Assembly (NCBI RefSeq): GCF_002217795.2
Contig: NZ_AP018823.1
Span: forward strand, 4,402,001 to 4,466,000
Direction of reading: 5' to 3'
DNA: 64,000 nucleotides
DNA from: Aquitalea magnusonii
GTDB lineage: Bacteria > Pseudomonadota > Gammaproteobacteria > Burkholderiales > Chromobacteriaceae
Shown here: positions 52,273 through 60,632 of the stretch, in pieces
Layout of the letters: each line of letters opens with the position of its first letter
How positions within the stretch are numbered: position 1 is the first letter of the stretch
The notes under the pieces: generated by a model
The model's input: only the letters and a program-made list of their open reading frames with translations
What the model was told of the DNA's origin: nothing
Database searches by the model: none
Translations under genes and position numbers: made by a program

Positions 52273-54293
52273 TTACCTCGTACCAACTGTTGAATTGCCT
52301 CACTGTGGCGGCGGAAGTCCGCATCCAGATCACGGTTGTGACGGTTGGAACTCATGGCCACCCTGACGCTGCCGGGAGCGCAGCGTATCCACAGGCGGAT
52401 TTCCCGGATATAGAACATCAGCACGATGCCGATCACCAGCATCAGCGAGCCAAGATACACCAGGTTCTTGCCTGGTGAGCGGGTCAATTGCAGGCCGGAA
52501 GCCTGTACCTGATCAAAGCCTTGCAGTTGCAGGAATACCGGGGCGTTGTAATCATGCAGCGCACTGATGCCCACCAGGCTGTCCAGCAGGAAGCGGTAAC
52601 GCTTGCCATCCATGGCCACTGGCTTGATGCCGGCCTTGGCATCGGCCACATCCATCACATCCACTACTGCGCCTTGCAGGATTTTGACGTAAGTTTGGGC
52701 CACTGCCTGGCGCTTGTCCTGTGGCACTTTCTCATCCAGGAACTGCTCCAGCGCCACAAAACCACCTTGGGCAAAGCGGCCCAGAATCCACTTCACGCTA
52801 TTGGCAAACTGCTGCTGCATGGCCGGGCTGATGGCCGAGCCCTGCATGGCCTTGGCGGTGGTGCGCTTGGCAATTTCATCATAGAGGGCGGGATTCATGA
52901 AGGCGGCACGCAGGCGCATGAAGCTGTCCAGCGACATGCTGTCGTCCAGCGGCAGGCGCAGGTACTGGAAGGGTTCCGATACCTTGTTGCGTACGCCGGC
53001 CACCAGATAGCTGACACCATCTTGCTGGATCGGGGCCATGTAATGATGGAACTCCACCGCCTGGCCCTGCTTGTCTCGCAGCTTAAAGGTAACCGACGGG
53101 CCGATGTTCTTCAGTTGCTTCTCATGCTTTACCTCGCGGGCATCCTGCATGCGTTCGGACAGGGTCTTGTCGCTGGCATCGGTATTCTTGCCGCCCATGT
53201 TCTCGATATTGAACACACGCAGTTCGCCGAATTCCAGGCTGTAGTCCTTGCCATTGGCACGCAAGGGCTGTGCCGCCATCGACACGCCCTTGATGGCCAC
53301 CGGTGCCATTTGTGGCGCATCCAGATTCCATGCCCTGAAGGTCAGGGGGGAGCCACCGTCGCCAAAACTGGCCTGGTAGATGGCTACGCCATCCACGATC
53401 AGCGGATGGTTTACCTTCACCTGCGCTTCAGTCACCTTGCCGGTGGCCTTGTCGGTGACGGCGATGTCGCTGGCAAACAGCTTGGGCATGCCATTGCTGT
53501 AGTAGTCGACATAGAACTTCTTCAGCGTCACGGTAAAGGGCAAGTCCTGCACCAGATAGCCATTGCCGGAGTTCAGGAAGATGACATCACCGCTCTTGCC
53601 TTCGGCAATGGTGACATTGCCGCGGAAAGACAGGTTGGAGGTGGACAAACGGCTTTGGGGAGGAATCTGGCTTTGTGGAATGTCGCGGGTTTCCGGCACC
53701 ACGCTGCCCACCATTTCCGCCAGCTTCAGCGGCAGGTTGCCATCCATCAGCCCGCCTATACAGATGACGACCAGGGCGATGTGGGCAAAAAAGTAGCCCA
53801 GCTTGCTGGCTGCGCCTTTTTTGGCGGCCAGTACCAGGCTGCCGTCTGCGCGCTGGTGTTCACGCCAGCGCCAGCCCTGACCGCGCAGGTAGGCCCGCAG
53901 TTGCTCGGGGTCGCTGTTGTCTGCATCGATTTCCACGCTGTGCTTCATCGCCGCCAGCGAGTTGTCCGATGCCTTTTCGCGATAGGCTTTCATGTCCTTG
54001 ATGAAGCCCGGTCCGTTGCGCACGATGCACAAGGTGGTGGACAGCACCAGGAAGGCCAGAATGGTCAGGAACCAGCCGGAGTGGTAGACATCGTACAGGC
54101 CTAGCTGTTCGAACACGGCAAACCAGTACTGGCCGAATTCGAAGGCATAGTTGGGGTAGGGCTCGTTTTGCTTCAGTACGGTACCGATGATCGAGGCGAT
54201 GGCCAGAATGGTCAGCAGACCAATGGCAAAACGCATGGAACTGAACAGTTCGTACAGCTTGTAAACCGCGGTGTGGCGTGTGTTTTTAGTCAT
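52269..54293 (-). CDS. resB: Cytochrome c biogenesis protein ResB (Ccs1)
   Basis: A 674-residue membrane protein with three N-terminal helices (about 15-170), a large periplasmic domain (FRGNVTIAEGKSGDVIFLNSG, then VDYYSNGMPKLFASDI) and one last helix near 605-630 (LVYLGSLMLVIGIVLMFYI). It presents reduced apocytochrome to CcsB. Start 54293 (MTKNTRHT) is preferred to 54308. It follows the cytochrome c4 gene after an intrinsic terminator, so it has a separate or read-through promoter. Confidence 0.92.
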   Translation of the reverse strand: MTKNTRHTAVYKLYELFSSMRFAIGLLTILAIASIIGTVLKQNEPYPNYAFEFGQYWFAVFEQLGLYDVYHSGWFLTILAFLVLSTTLCIVRNGPGFIKDMKAYREKASDNSLAAMKHSVEIDADNSDPEQLRAYLRGQGWRWREHQRADGSLVLAAKKGAASKLGYFFAHIALVVICIGGLMDGNLPLKLAEMVGSVVPETRDIPQSQIPPQSRLSTSNLSFRGNVTIAEGKSGDVIFLNSGNGYLVQDLPFTVTLKKFYVDYYSNGMPKLFASDIAVTDKATGKVTEAQVKVNHPLIVDGVAIYQASFGDGGSPLTFRAWNLDAPQMAPVAIKGVSMAAQPLRANGKDYSLEFGELRVFNIENMGGKNTDASDKTLSERMQDAREVKHEKQLKNIGPSVTFKLRDKQGQAVEFHHYMAPIQQDGVSYLVAGVRNKVSEPFQYLRLPLDDSMSLDSFMRLRAAFMNPALYDEIAKRTTAKAMQGSAISPAMQQQFANSVKWILGRFAQGGFVALEQFLDEKVPQDKRQAVAQTYVKILQGAVVDVMDVADAKAGIKPVAMDGKRYRFLLDSLVGISALHDYNAPVFLQLQGFDQVQASGLQLTRSPGKNLVYLGSLMLVIGIVLMFYIREIRLWIRCAPGSVRVAMSSNRHNRDLDADFRRHSEAIQQLVRGK

Positions 54294-54308
54294 CTTGGTG
54301 CCGAACAC

Positions 54309-54339
54309 AAAAAGGGAAGCCGGTTATGGCTTCCCTTTT
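54309..54339. terminator. Terminator of the cytochrome c4 gene
   Basis: AAGGGAAGCC and GGCTTCCCTT form a 10-bp stem around GGTTAT, with five A before and TTTT after in the plus sense. It serves the minus-strand c4 gene and lies before resB. Confidence 0.85.
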
Positions 54340-54366
54340 GAACAAGGCTATCCGCAAAAGTTGCGA

Positions 54367-54978
54367 TTAGCGCAGACCCGAAATGTATTCGGCCACAGCC
54401 TTCATTTCGGCATCAGTCATGCGGGAAGCTACATCGGACATGGTCACGTTCTTGCGATCGGTAGCCGCCTTGAAGTCAGCCAGTTGCTTGGCGATATAGG
54501 CAGCGTGCTGGCTGCCAACACGCGGGAACTGGTCCGGAATGCCATTACCGGCAGGACCGTGGCAAGCCATACAGGCAGGCAGGTGGCTGGCCGGGTTGCC
54601 AACGCGGTAGATCTTGGCGCCCAGCGGCATCAGTTCCTTGTTGGCCGCTTCGCGCGCCTTGGGTTTTTGCTGGCTGAAGTAGGAAGCGACATTGCGCATG
54701 TCAGCATCGGACAGCGCAGAGGCCATGCCCAGCATGATCGGATTCTTGCGCTCACCCTTCTTGAAGGCTTGCAGCTGGTTGTAGAGGTAAACCTCATGCT
54801 GGCCGGCCAAGGTCGGGTTTGCCGACGCTACGCTGTTGCCATCAGCACCGTGACAGGCGGCACATACCGTGTCAACGATCTGCTTGCCCTTTACCGGGTC
54901 TCCCTTGGCAATGCCTTCTGCCCATGCACTTCCAGCCAGGGTTGCCGCAGCTACAGCCAACAGCATCATCCGTTTCAT
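54367..54978 (-). CDS. Di-heme cytochrome c4
   Basis: A 203-residue periplasmic cytochrome: a signal peptide (1 to about 20, ending SAWA) and two cytochrome c domains with heme-binding CAACH and CMACH and downstream methionine ligands (PIMLGMAS, KNVTMSD). It passes electrons from the bc1 complex to terminal oxidases. The gene is divergent from engB and next to the system II maturation genes. Confidence 0.93.
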   Translation of the reverse strand: MKRMMLLAVAAATLAGSAWAEGIAKGDPVKGKQIVDTVCAACHGADGNSVASANPTLAGQHEVYLYNQLQAFKKGERKNPIMLGMASALSDADMRNVASYFSQQKPKAREAANKELMPLGAKIYRVGNPASHLPACMACHGPAGNGIPDQFPRVGSQHAAYIAKQLADFKAATDRKNVTMSDVASRMTDAEMKAVAEYISGLR

Positions 54979-55068
54979 GATCGCTCCTTGTGAGGAATTC
55001 TTAAATATCTGTAAAAGTGGCAATTTCAAACCTGTTATTCTATACCAACTGAAATCAACCTTACTACT

Positions 55069-55692
55069 ATGTCGATTTTTAAAAACGCCACTTTTTATAC
55101 CACCGTCAACCATTTGAAGGACCTGCCGCCCACCCGCGCCGAGGTTGCCTTCGTGGGAAGGTCCAATGCCGGCAAGTCCAGCGCCATCAATACCCTGGCC
55201 AACCGGACCCGGCTGGCGTATGTCTCCAAGACCCCGGGCCGTACCCAGCATATCAACTTCTTTGACCTGGGCCACGAGCGCTTCATGGTGGATTTGCCGG
55301 GTTACGGCTATGCCGAAGTACCGGAAGCCGTACGCGCGCATTGGGTGCAGTTGCTGGGGCGCTATCTGCAAACGCGTGACAGCCTGATCGGGCTGATCCT
55401 GATCATGGACTCGCGCCGTCCGCTGTTAGAGCTGGACCGGCAAATGCTTACTTTCTTCCGCGATACCGGCCGACCGGTACATATTTTGCTGTCCAAATCT
55501 GACAAATTATCGCGCAGCGACCAGCAGCAGACCTTGACCATGGTCAGGCGCGAGCTGGCAGATTACCCGGCAGTATCGGTACAACTGTTCTCCAGTCTGA
55601 AGAAAACCGGTACCGAGCAGGTGGAGCAGGTGGTTGAAGGCTGGTTCGATGCTGTACTGAAAGAACAGGATACGGCGCCGGGAGAGGAATGA
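55069..55692 (+). CDS. yihA: Ribosome biogenesis GTP-binding protein YihA/YsxC (EngB)
   Basis: A 207-residue GTPase needed for 50S subunit assembly. The P-loop GRSNAGKSS, switch region [13 protein letters not shown]3 [11 protein letters not shown] and G4 LLSKSDKLS are intact. ATG 55069 lies 90 nt from the divergent cytochrome c4 gene, an arrangement common in betaproteobacteria. A structured RNA element and terminator follow directly. Confidence 0.95.
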   Translation: MSIFKNATFYTTVNHLKDLPPTRAEVAFVGRSNAGKSSAINTLANRTRLAYVSKTPGRTQHINFFDLGHERFMVDLPGYGYAEVPEAVRAHWVQLLGRYLQTRDSLIGLILIMDSRRPLLELDRQMLTFFRDTGRPVHILLSKSDKLSRSDQQQTLTMVRRELADYPAVSVQLFSSLKKTGTEQVEQVVEGWFDAVLKEQDTAPGEE

Positions 55693-55699
55693 TGGAACT

Positions 55700-55822
55700 T
55701 TGTCAGCAAAGACCGTACTAACCGTGCAGGTGCTTCGGCACCTCCCGCTTGCCTCCCTGAGCGGGAGCCTTACGCTGACAATTAAGGCCTTTGACCCGGC
55801 GCATTAAGCGCCGGGTTTTTTT
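55700..55822 (+). ncRNA. Candidate structured RNA downstream of engB
   Basis: A closing stem TTGTCAGC (55700-55707) / GCTGACAA (55774-55781) encloses two hairpins: AGGTGC-TTCG-GCACCT (55728-55743) and CTCCCGCT / AGCGGGAG (55742-55749 / 55760-55767). The terminator CCCGGCGC-ATTAA-GCGCCGGG plus seven T (55795-55822) follows 13 nt later. It does not match 6S, SRP, tmRNA or RNase P as I know them. It could be a stable 3' end of the engB transcript or a separate small RNA. Confidence 0.5.
55795..55822 (+). terminator. Intrinsic terminator of engB and the structured RNA
   Basis: CCCGGCGC (55795-55802) pairs with GCGCCGGG (55808-55815), followed by TTTTTTT. Confidence 0.92.
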
Positions 55823-55845
55823 ATGCCCGCGCTGGCGCAGCCATG

Positions 55846-55872
55846 AAAAAAGCGAGAGCAGATGCTCTCGCT
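55846..55872 (-). terminator. Terminator of rlpA
   Basis: On the minus strand AGCGAGAG (55872-55865) pairs with CTCTCGCT (55858-55851), followed by a T-run (A-run at 55846-55851 on the plus strand). Confidence 0.8.
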
Positions 55873-55910
55873 TGCGATCTTCAGACGGCCATCCGCTGTG
55901 CTGGTGGAAC

Positions 55911-56774
55911 TTAGTTATTCAGCACCACGCTCGATACCTTCAGGCTTTCTGCAGCGCTGCGGGCGGCGGCATCCGTCGGGAAGGGGCCAAGGCGCACCTT
56001 GTAGTTACCCTGCTGGTTCACGATACCCAATTTGGCATCGTAATGGTCGTCCATCTCGTCCAGCATTTTCTTCAACAGTGCTTCGGCATTGGCCAGCTTG
56101 TTGAAGGAACCCAGTTGCAGATAGCGCGGGTTGTCTTCCTGGCGGATTTCCGGACTATTGCTGGCGACAGCCTCGCCACCGGCTACCGGCCACACGCGCT
56201 CGATATTGACCTTGGCGCTGCCTTGCTTGATGAAACCAAGCTTGTAGGCCGCCGCATAGGACAGGTCCATCGCGCGATTCTTGTGGAAAGGACCACGGTC
56301 ATTGATGCGCACGATGACTGATTTGCCATTGGCGGCATTGGTCACCCGAACATAGCTCGGAATCGGCAGGGTCGGATGTGCCGCCGTCATGGCGAACATA
56401 TCGTACTTTTCGCCCGAGGTGGTCTTGCGACCATGAAACTGCTTGCCATACCAGGAAGCCAGGCCGGTGGCCCGGAACGGCTTTTCACTGGTGTCCGGGC
56501 GGAAACTCATGCCCATCGCGGTGTAAGGCTGGTTGGCTGACTTGATCAGCGGTTCCGTCTGGGGTACTGCATCCGGTACCAGGTTCAGGTTGACCGGGAT
56601 GTGGTCGGCAGGGCCGTCTTTCTGAAAATAGGCACCGCCCTTGTTGTTGGCTACGGTGGGCTTATTGGTCGGCTTGGCCGACTGGCTGGTCGCGCTCGCC
56701 GTCTTCACGGTGGAGCAGGCCACGAGTACGAGACTGACAAAAACAAGCCACAGCCATCGGAGTACTGATTGCAT
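55911..56774 (-). CDS. rlpA: RlpA-type septal ring lipoprotein (lytic transglycosylase)
   Basis: A 287-residue lipoprotein: the signal sequence ends in the lipobox LVAC (Cys20), then a linker, the RlpA double-psi barrel (about 100-190, with GLASWYGKQFHGRKTTSGE and RINDRGPFHKNRAMDLS including the catalytic Asp and His) and a C-terminal SPOR domain (about 212-285) that binds denuded glycan at the septum. RlpA cleaves glycan strands lacking stem peptides during cell separation. Single gene. Confidence 0.93.
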   Translation of the reverse strand: MQSVLRWLWLVFVSLVLVACSTVKTASATSQSAKPTNKPTVANNKGGAYFQKDGPADHIPVNLNLVPDAVPQTEPLIKSANQPYTAMGMSFRPDTSEKPFRATGLASWYGKQFHGRKTTSGEKYDMFAMTAAHPTLPIPSYVRVTNAANGKSVIVRINDRGPFHKNRAMDLSYAAAYKLGFIKQGSAKVNIERVWPVAGGEAVASNSPEIRQEDNPRYLQLGSFNKLANAEALLKKMLDEMDDHYDAKLGIVNQQGNYKVRLGPFPTDAAARSAAESLKVSSVVLNN

Positions 56775-56979
56775 AGACCTCCCTTATGCTGTTGGGCACA
56801 TCAAAAAACGTCGGCGGGTACTGCCCTTGCGGGCGTTACCCGCTGCCTTCGGGTACATGGATTGGCTGCCTGTTACTGCTGCCTGCACCATGACGGGCAC
56901 AGGCCCGGCATGCCATCCGCTTCACTTCAGGCATCAACATTTCTTGCTGGCCCGTTAGTGTTGGCCGGCCTGTGAACTG

Positions 56980-57444
56980 TCAGCTTCCTCCTGCAAAATC
57001 CAGTTGCCGCCACGCTTCGAACACCGTGATCGCGACGGCGTTGGAAAGGTTCAGGCTTCTCGATTCGGGACGCATGGGCAAACGAATCCTCTGTGTGGAA
57101 GGAAAATCCTCCAGCACTTCTGGCGGCAAGCCGCGGGATTCGGGACCGAACAGCAATACGTCCCCAGATTGGAAATTGATCTGGTCGTGGCGCGTGGCGC
57201 CTTTGGTGGTTGCAGCGAAAATCCGCCGTCCTTGCAGGGCCTGCTGACAGGCAGCCCAGTTTTCATGGACAACGACACGGGCATATTCGTGGTAGTCGAG
57301 CCCCGCGCGTCGCAACTTGGCATCCTCCATGGGAAAACCCATGGGTTTGACCAGATGCAGTTCACAGCCGGTGTTGGCACATAAACGAATCACATTGCCC
57401 GTATTGGGCGGGATTTCCGGCTGAAAAAGAACAACGGTGAACAT
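56980..57444 (-). CDS. trmL: tRNA (cytidine/uridine-34-2'-O)-methyltransferase TrmL
   Basis: A 154-residue SPOUT-class enzyme that methylates the wobble ribose of tRNA-Leu. Visible are the N-terminal FQPEIPPNTGNVIRLCANTG, LLFGPESRGLP and the knot-forming IRLPMRPESRSLNLSNAVAI. The start at 57444 (MFTVVLF) is the family start; the longer in-frame version is not supported. It lies 40 nt downstream of comF on the same strand. Confidence 0.94.
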   Translation of the reverse strand: MFTVVLFQPEIPPNTGNVIRLCANTGCELHLVKPMGFPMEDAKLRRAGLDYHEYARVVVHENWAACQQALQGRRIFAATTKGATRHDQINFQSGDVLLFGPESRGLPPEVLEDFPSTQRIRLPMRPESRSLNLSNAVAITVFEAWRQLDFAGGS

Positions 57445-57484
57445 CGTTGGCTGGCTGGATTGTTCCAAAGAATCAAAATCTTGG

Positions 57485-58195
57485 TCAAGTTTTTGGGAAA
57501 GATGCCCTGCAGAGCACCCACGCATCGACCCGTTTTGCCCCCTGTTTTTTGAGCTTTTCAGCCAGGGAACTGAGGGTCGCTCCACTGGTTGCCACATCGT
57601 CCACAATGGTGACGGAAAGCCCGTCAATGCGTTGTTTTACGCCAAAGGCATGGCGGACGTTTCGGCGTCTTTCGGCGCGTCCGAGAGAGGCTTGCGGCAC
57701 AGTGTTGCGTTTTCGCCAACACAGTGTGGCAGAAAAACGGCTTTGCATTGTAGCAGCGATTGCCTGGGCCAGTGGAATGCTCTGGTTAAAGCCGCGCTCT
57801 GCAAGTCGTTCTTTTGACAAGGGAACGGGGATCACCAGATCACTGAAAACCTGGGTTTCTAGCGCAAATTCAGCCATCAGATTGGCGAGTACACCCGTCA
57901 TTTCCAGCCGTTTTCCGTACTTCACTGCATAAATAATTGCATTAAGGGGGTAGCCAAACAGGTATGGAGTGTGTATGGCATCGAATGCGGGTGGGCGCTG
58001 CAGACAAAAGCGGCAGATATCCCGCGTCAGTGCTGGTTCTGCGCAAATGGGACAATGGATTGTTGGCAAGCGGGGCAAGCTGGCTTTACAGCCGTTGCAT
58101 AGCCCGGCGGGACAGTTTGGGTGATTACACAACAAACATTTCTGATTAAATATTGGGCAATTGTCAATAAATTTTCTTTTGATATTTGACAGCAT
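57485..58195 (-). CDS. ComF-family phosphoribosyltransferase-like protein
   Basis: A 236-residue protein with N-terminal zinc-finger cysteines (CLLCNHPNC, LCNGC, CPIC, CRFC; about 20-70) and a phosphoribosyltransferase fold ending in the PRPP loop SVTIVDDVATSGATL. ComF is needed for DNA uptake in competent bacteria, where it helps move single-stranded DNA inward. It is divergent from bioB, as in many proteobacteria where comF sits beside biotin genes. Confidence 0.9.
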   Translation of the reverse strand: MLSNIKRKFIDNCPIFNQKCLLCNHPNCPAGLCNGCKASLPRLPTIHCPICAEPALTRDICRFCLQRPPAFDAIHTPYLFGYPLNAIIYAVKYGKRLEMTGVLANLMAEFALETQVFSDLVIPVPLSKERLAERGFNQSIPLAQAIAATMQSRFSATLCWRKRNTVPQASLGRAERRRNVRHAFGVKQRIDGLSVTIVDDVATSGATLSSLAEKLKKQGAKRVDAWVLCRASFPKT

Positions 58196-58270
58196 GTAAA
58201 CCCCTCTGCAAGACTGCGGCCAGACACTCTCAGGCATGCTGTTTTTTTCTTAAATTATCCATTTGTTCAG

Positions 58271-58293
58271 TTGTAATTTGGCAATAAATACAA
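58271..58293. promoter_or_regulatory. Candidate operator in the bioB promoter
   Basis: TTGTA (58271-58275) and TACAA (58289-58293) form an inverted repeat with a 13-nt spacer, 30 nt before the bioB start, and overlap a TACAAT -10 candidate. BirA sites have TTGTAAAC/GTTTACAA arms, so this is at best a weak match. Confidence 0.35.
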
Positions 58294-58323
58294 TTGGCAT
58301 TTCTGTTGCAAAGAAAGCGCATT

Positions 58324-59307
58324 ATGACCATGCAAACCATCCAGTTTTCCCGTCCTGCCACACCTCATCCGGAGAGCGGCACCTGGTCGGTCGCGGAGAT
58401 CGAGGCTCTGCTCAGTCTGCCATTCATGGAACTGGTATTCCGTGCGGCCGAGATCCATCGTCAGTTCTTTGATCCGACCAAGGTACAGCTATCGACGCTG
58501 ATTTCCATCAAGACCGGTGGCTGTCCGGAAGATTGCGGCTATTGTCCGCAATCGGTGCATCACGATACCCCGGTGGAGAACCAGCCGATGATGACGGTGG
58601 ATGAGGTGATTGATGCCGCACGTACCGCCAAGGCCAACGGGGCTGGCCGCTTTTGCATGGGGGCTGCCTGGCGCGGGCCGAAGGATGCCGATCTGGAGCA
58701 GACCTTGCGCATGGTGAGCGAAGTGAAGGCGCTGGGCCTGGAGACCTGTGCCACTTTTGGCCTGTTGAAGGATGGGCAGGCGGAAAAGCTGAAACAGGCC
58801 GGTCTGGATTATTACAATCATAATCTGGACACCGCGCCGGAAAAGTATGGCGACATCATTCATACCCGTGAGTACGAGGACAGGCTGGACACGCTGGGCA
58901 AGGTGCGTGGTGCCGGGTTGTCGGTATGCTGTGGCGGCATTGTCGGCATGAATGAAACCCGTGCGGACAGGGCAGGCCTGATTGCCCAACTGGCCAATCT
59001 GGAGCCACAGCCGGAGTCGGTGCCGATCAACAATCTGGTCAAGGTGGGAGGGACGCCGCTGGATGGGGCCGAGCCGCTGGATTGGACCGAATTTGTCCGC
59101 ACCATCGCCGTCACCCGCATCACCATGCCCAAGAGTTATGTGCGCCTGTCGGCAGGTCGTCGCGAGATGCCCGAGGCGATGCAGGCACTGTGTTTTCTGG
59201 CCGGTGCCAACTCGATTTTCTACGGCGACAAGCTGCTGACGACGGGAAATCCTGATGTCGATGCCGACCGTTTGTTGATGGAAAAACTGGACTTGTCACC
59301 GCTGTAA
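58324..59307 (+). CDS. bioB: Biotin synthase
   Basis: A 327-residue radical-SAM enzyme that inserts sulfur into dethiobiotin. It has the [11 protein letters not shown] motif (CxxxCxxC, 4Fe-4S cluster), [16 protein letters not shown] and a second set of cysteines for the 2Fe-2S sulfur donor cluster. ATG 58324 is used; ATG 58330 two codons later is possible. First gene of the biotin cluster, divergent from comF. Confidence 0.97.
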   Translation: MTMQTIQFSRPATPHPESGTWSVAEIEALLSLPFMELVFRAAEIHRQFFDPTKVQLSTLISIKTGGCPEDCGYCPQSVHHDTPVENQPMMTVDEVIDAARTAKANGAGRFCMGAAWRGPKDADLEQTLRMVSEVKALGLETCATFGLLKDGQAEKLKQAGLDYYNHNLDTAPEKYGDIIHTREYEDRLDTLGKVRGAGLSVCCGGIVGMNETRADRAGLIAQLANLEPQPESVPINNLVKVGGTPLDGAEPLDWTEFVRTIAVTRITMPKSYVRLSAGRREMPEAMQALCFLAGANSIFYGDKLLTTGNPDVDADRLLMEKLDLSPL

Positions 59308-59413
59308 ATTGTCTGGTTTTACTGCCTTCGTCCGGCTGGATTTTTGCAATGTATATATAAGGAATACTTTTGCCCGAATCCGGCCCGTTTTAGCCTATTT
59401 TCCGGAAAGCCCC

Positions 59414-60568
59414 ATGCGAGCCCAAGATATCCCCGGCGCACTGCTGGAATTGCAACAGCAGCACCAGTTCCGGCAGCGTCACATCCTGGAAACGCCACAG
59501 TCCAGCCAGGTGGTTATTGCGGGTAAAAGTTATGTGGCATTTGCCAGTAATGATTACCTGGGTTTGGCCAATCACCCGGCCTTGATTGAAGCCACCCAGC
59601 AGGCATTGAGCCGCTGGGGTGTGGGGGGCGGGGCATCGCATCTGGTTGCCGGTCACTTTGCCGTGCATGAGCAGGCCGAGCAGGCCCTGGCCCGCTATTG
59701 TGGTTGCGAGGCGGCTCTGTTGTTTAGTTCCGGCTATGCTGCCAACCAGGCGGTGATTACCAGTCTGGTGGGGCGCGGCGACGCTGTGTTTGCCGACAAG
59801 CTCAACCATGCATCACTGAATGATGCCTGCCTGTTGTCGCGTGCCAGCTTTCGCCGTTTTCGCCATAACGATCTGCAGCATCTGGAAGAATTGCTGGCCA
59901 GCACCCCGGCACGGACGCGGCTGATTGCCGTGGATGCGGTGTATAGCATGGATGGCGATGAGGCACCGTTAAAGGAACTGCTGCAACTGGCCGATAAATA
60001 CGACGCTTGGCTTTATATCGATGATGCGCACGGTTTTGGCATCTTGGGCGATGGGCGTGGGTCGGCGGCGGAAAACCGACTGCAAGGTGAGCGTCTGATC
60101 TATATGGCCACGCTGGGCAAGGCTGCCGGCGTGGCCGGTGCTTTTGTCGCCGCCAGCCAGCAACTGGTGCAATGGCTGGTCAACAGTGCGCGAAGCTATA
60201 TTTTTACCACTGCCCAACCACCAGCGCTGGCCGCTGCCGTACTGGCCAGCCTGCAACTGATTGCTGGCGAGCCCTGGCGCAGGACTCGCTTGCAGCAATA
60301 TGTGCGCAGCGTGCGGGAGCGTCTGGCTGATGTAAATTTTCAGCTCATGCCATCGCGAACGCCGATACAGCCGATTATCATAGGCAGGAACGAGCAGGCA
60401 ATGTTGCTGGCTGCACGATTGAAGGAGCGTGGATATTGGGTGCCTGCAATACGGCCACCCACCGTACCTGAGGGGACGGCCCGTCTGCGGATCACTTTGA
60501 CGGCAGCCCATACTCAGGACCAGTTGGAGGGCTTGCTGGACTGCGTAGTGGCGGCAACACAGTCATAG
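59414..60568 (+). CDS. bioF: 8-amino-7-oxononanoate synthase
   Basis: A 384-residue PLP enzyme that condenses pimeloyl-ACP and alanine. Visible are SNDYLGLANHP, GGGASHLVAGH, DDAHGFGILG and the PLP lysine in ATLGKAAGVAGAF. ATG 59414 follows CCGGAAAG; an upstream open stretch of 35 codons lacks family similarity. It lies 106 nt after bioB and is followed by a signalling gene rather than the next biotin gene. Confidence 0.95.
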   Translation: MRAQDIPGALLELQQQHQFRQRHILETPQSSQVVIAGKSYVAFASNDYLGLANHPALIEATQQALSRWGVGGGASHLVAGHFAVHEQAEQALARYCGCEAALLFSSGYAANQAVITSLVGRGDAVFADKLNHASLNDACLLSRASFRRFRHNDLQHLEELLASTPARTRLIAVDAVYSMDGDEAPLKELLQLADKYDAWLYIDDAHGFGILGDGRGSAAENRLQGERLIYMATLGKAAGVAGAFVAASQQLVQWLVNSARSYIFTTAQPPALAAAVLASLQLIAGEPWRRTRLQQYVRSVRERLADVNFQLMPSRTPIQPIIIGRNEQAMLLAARLKERGYWVPAIRPPTVPEGTARLRITLTAAHTQDQLEGLLDCVVAATQS

Positions 60569-60632
60569 GGGATGACTGCGTCTGTTCGTAGCATGACCGG
60601 ATTTCCCGGCTAACTCATACTACGATAACGAC

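Noticed and set aside
55700..55822. Possible SRP (4.5S), 6S or tmRNA gene
   Set aside because: It lacks the GGAAGGAAGCA-type SRP loop, the long 6S bubble and the tRNA-like ends of tmRNA.
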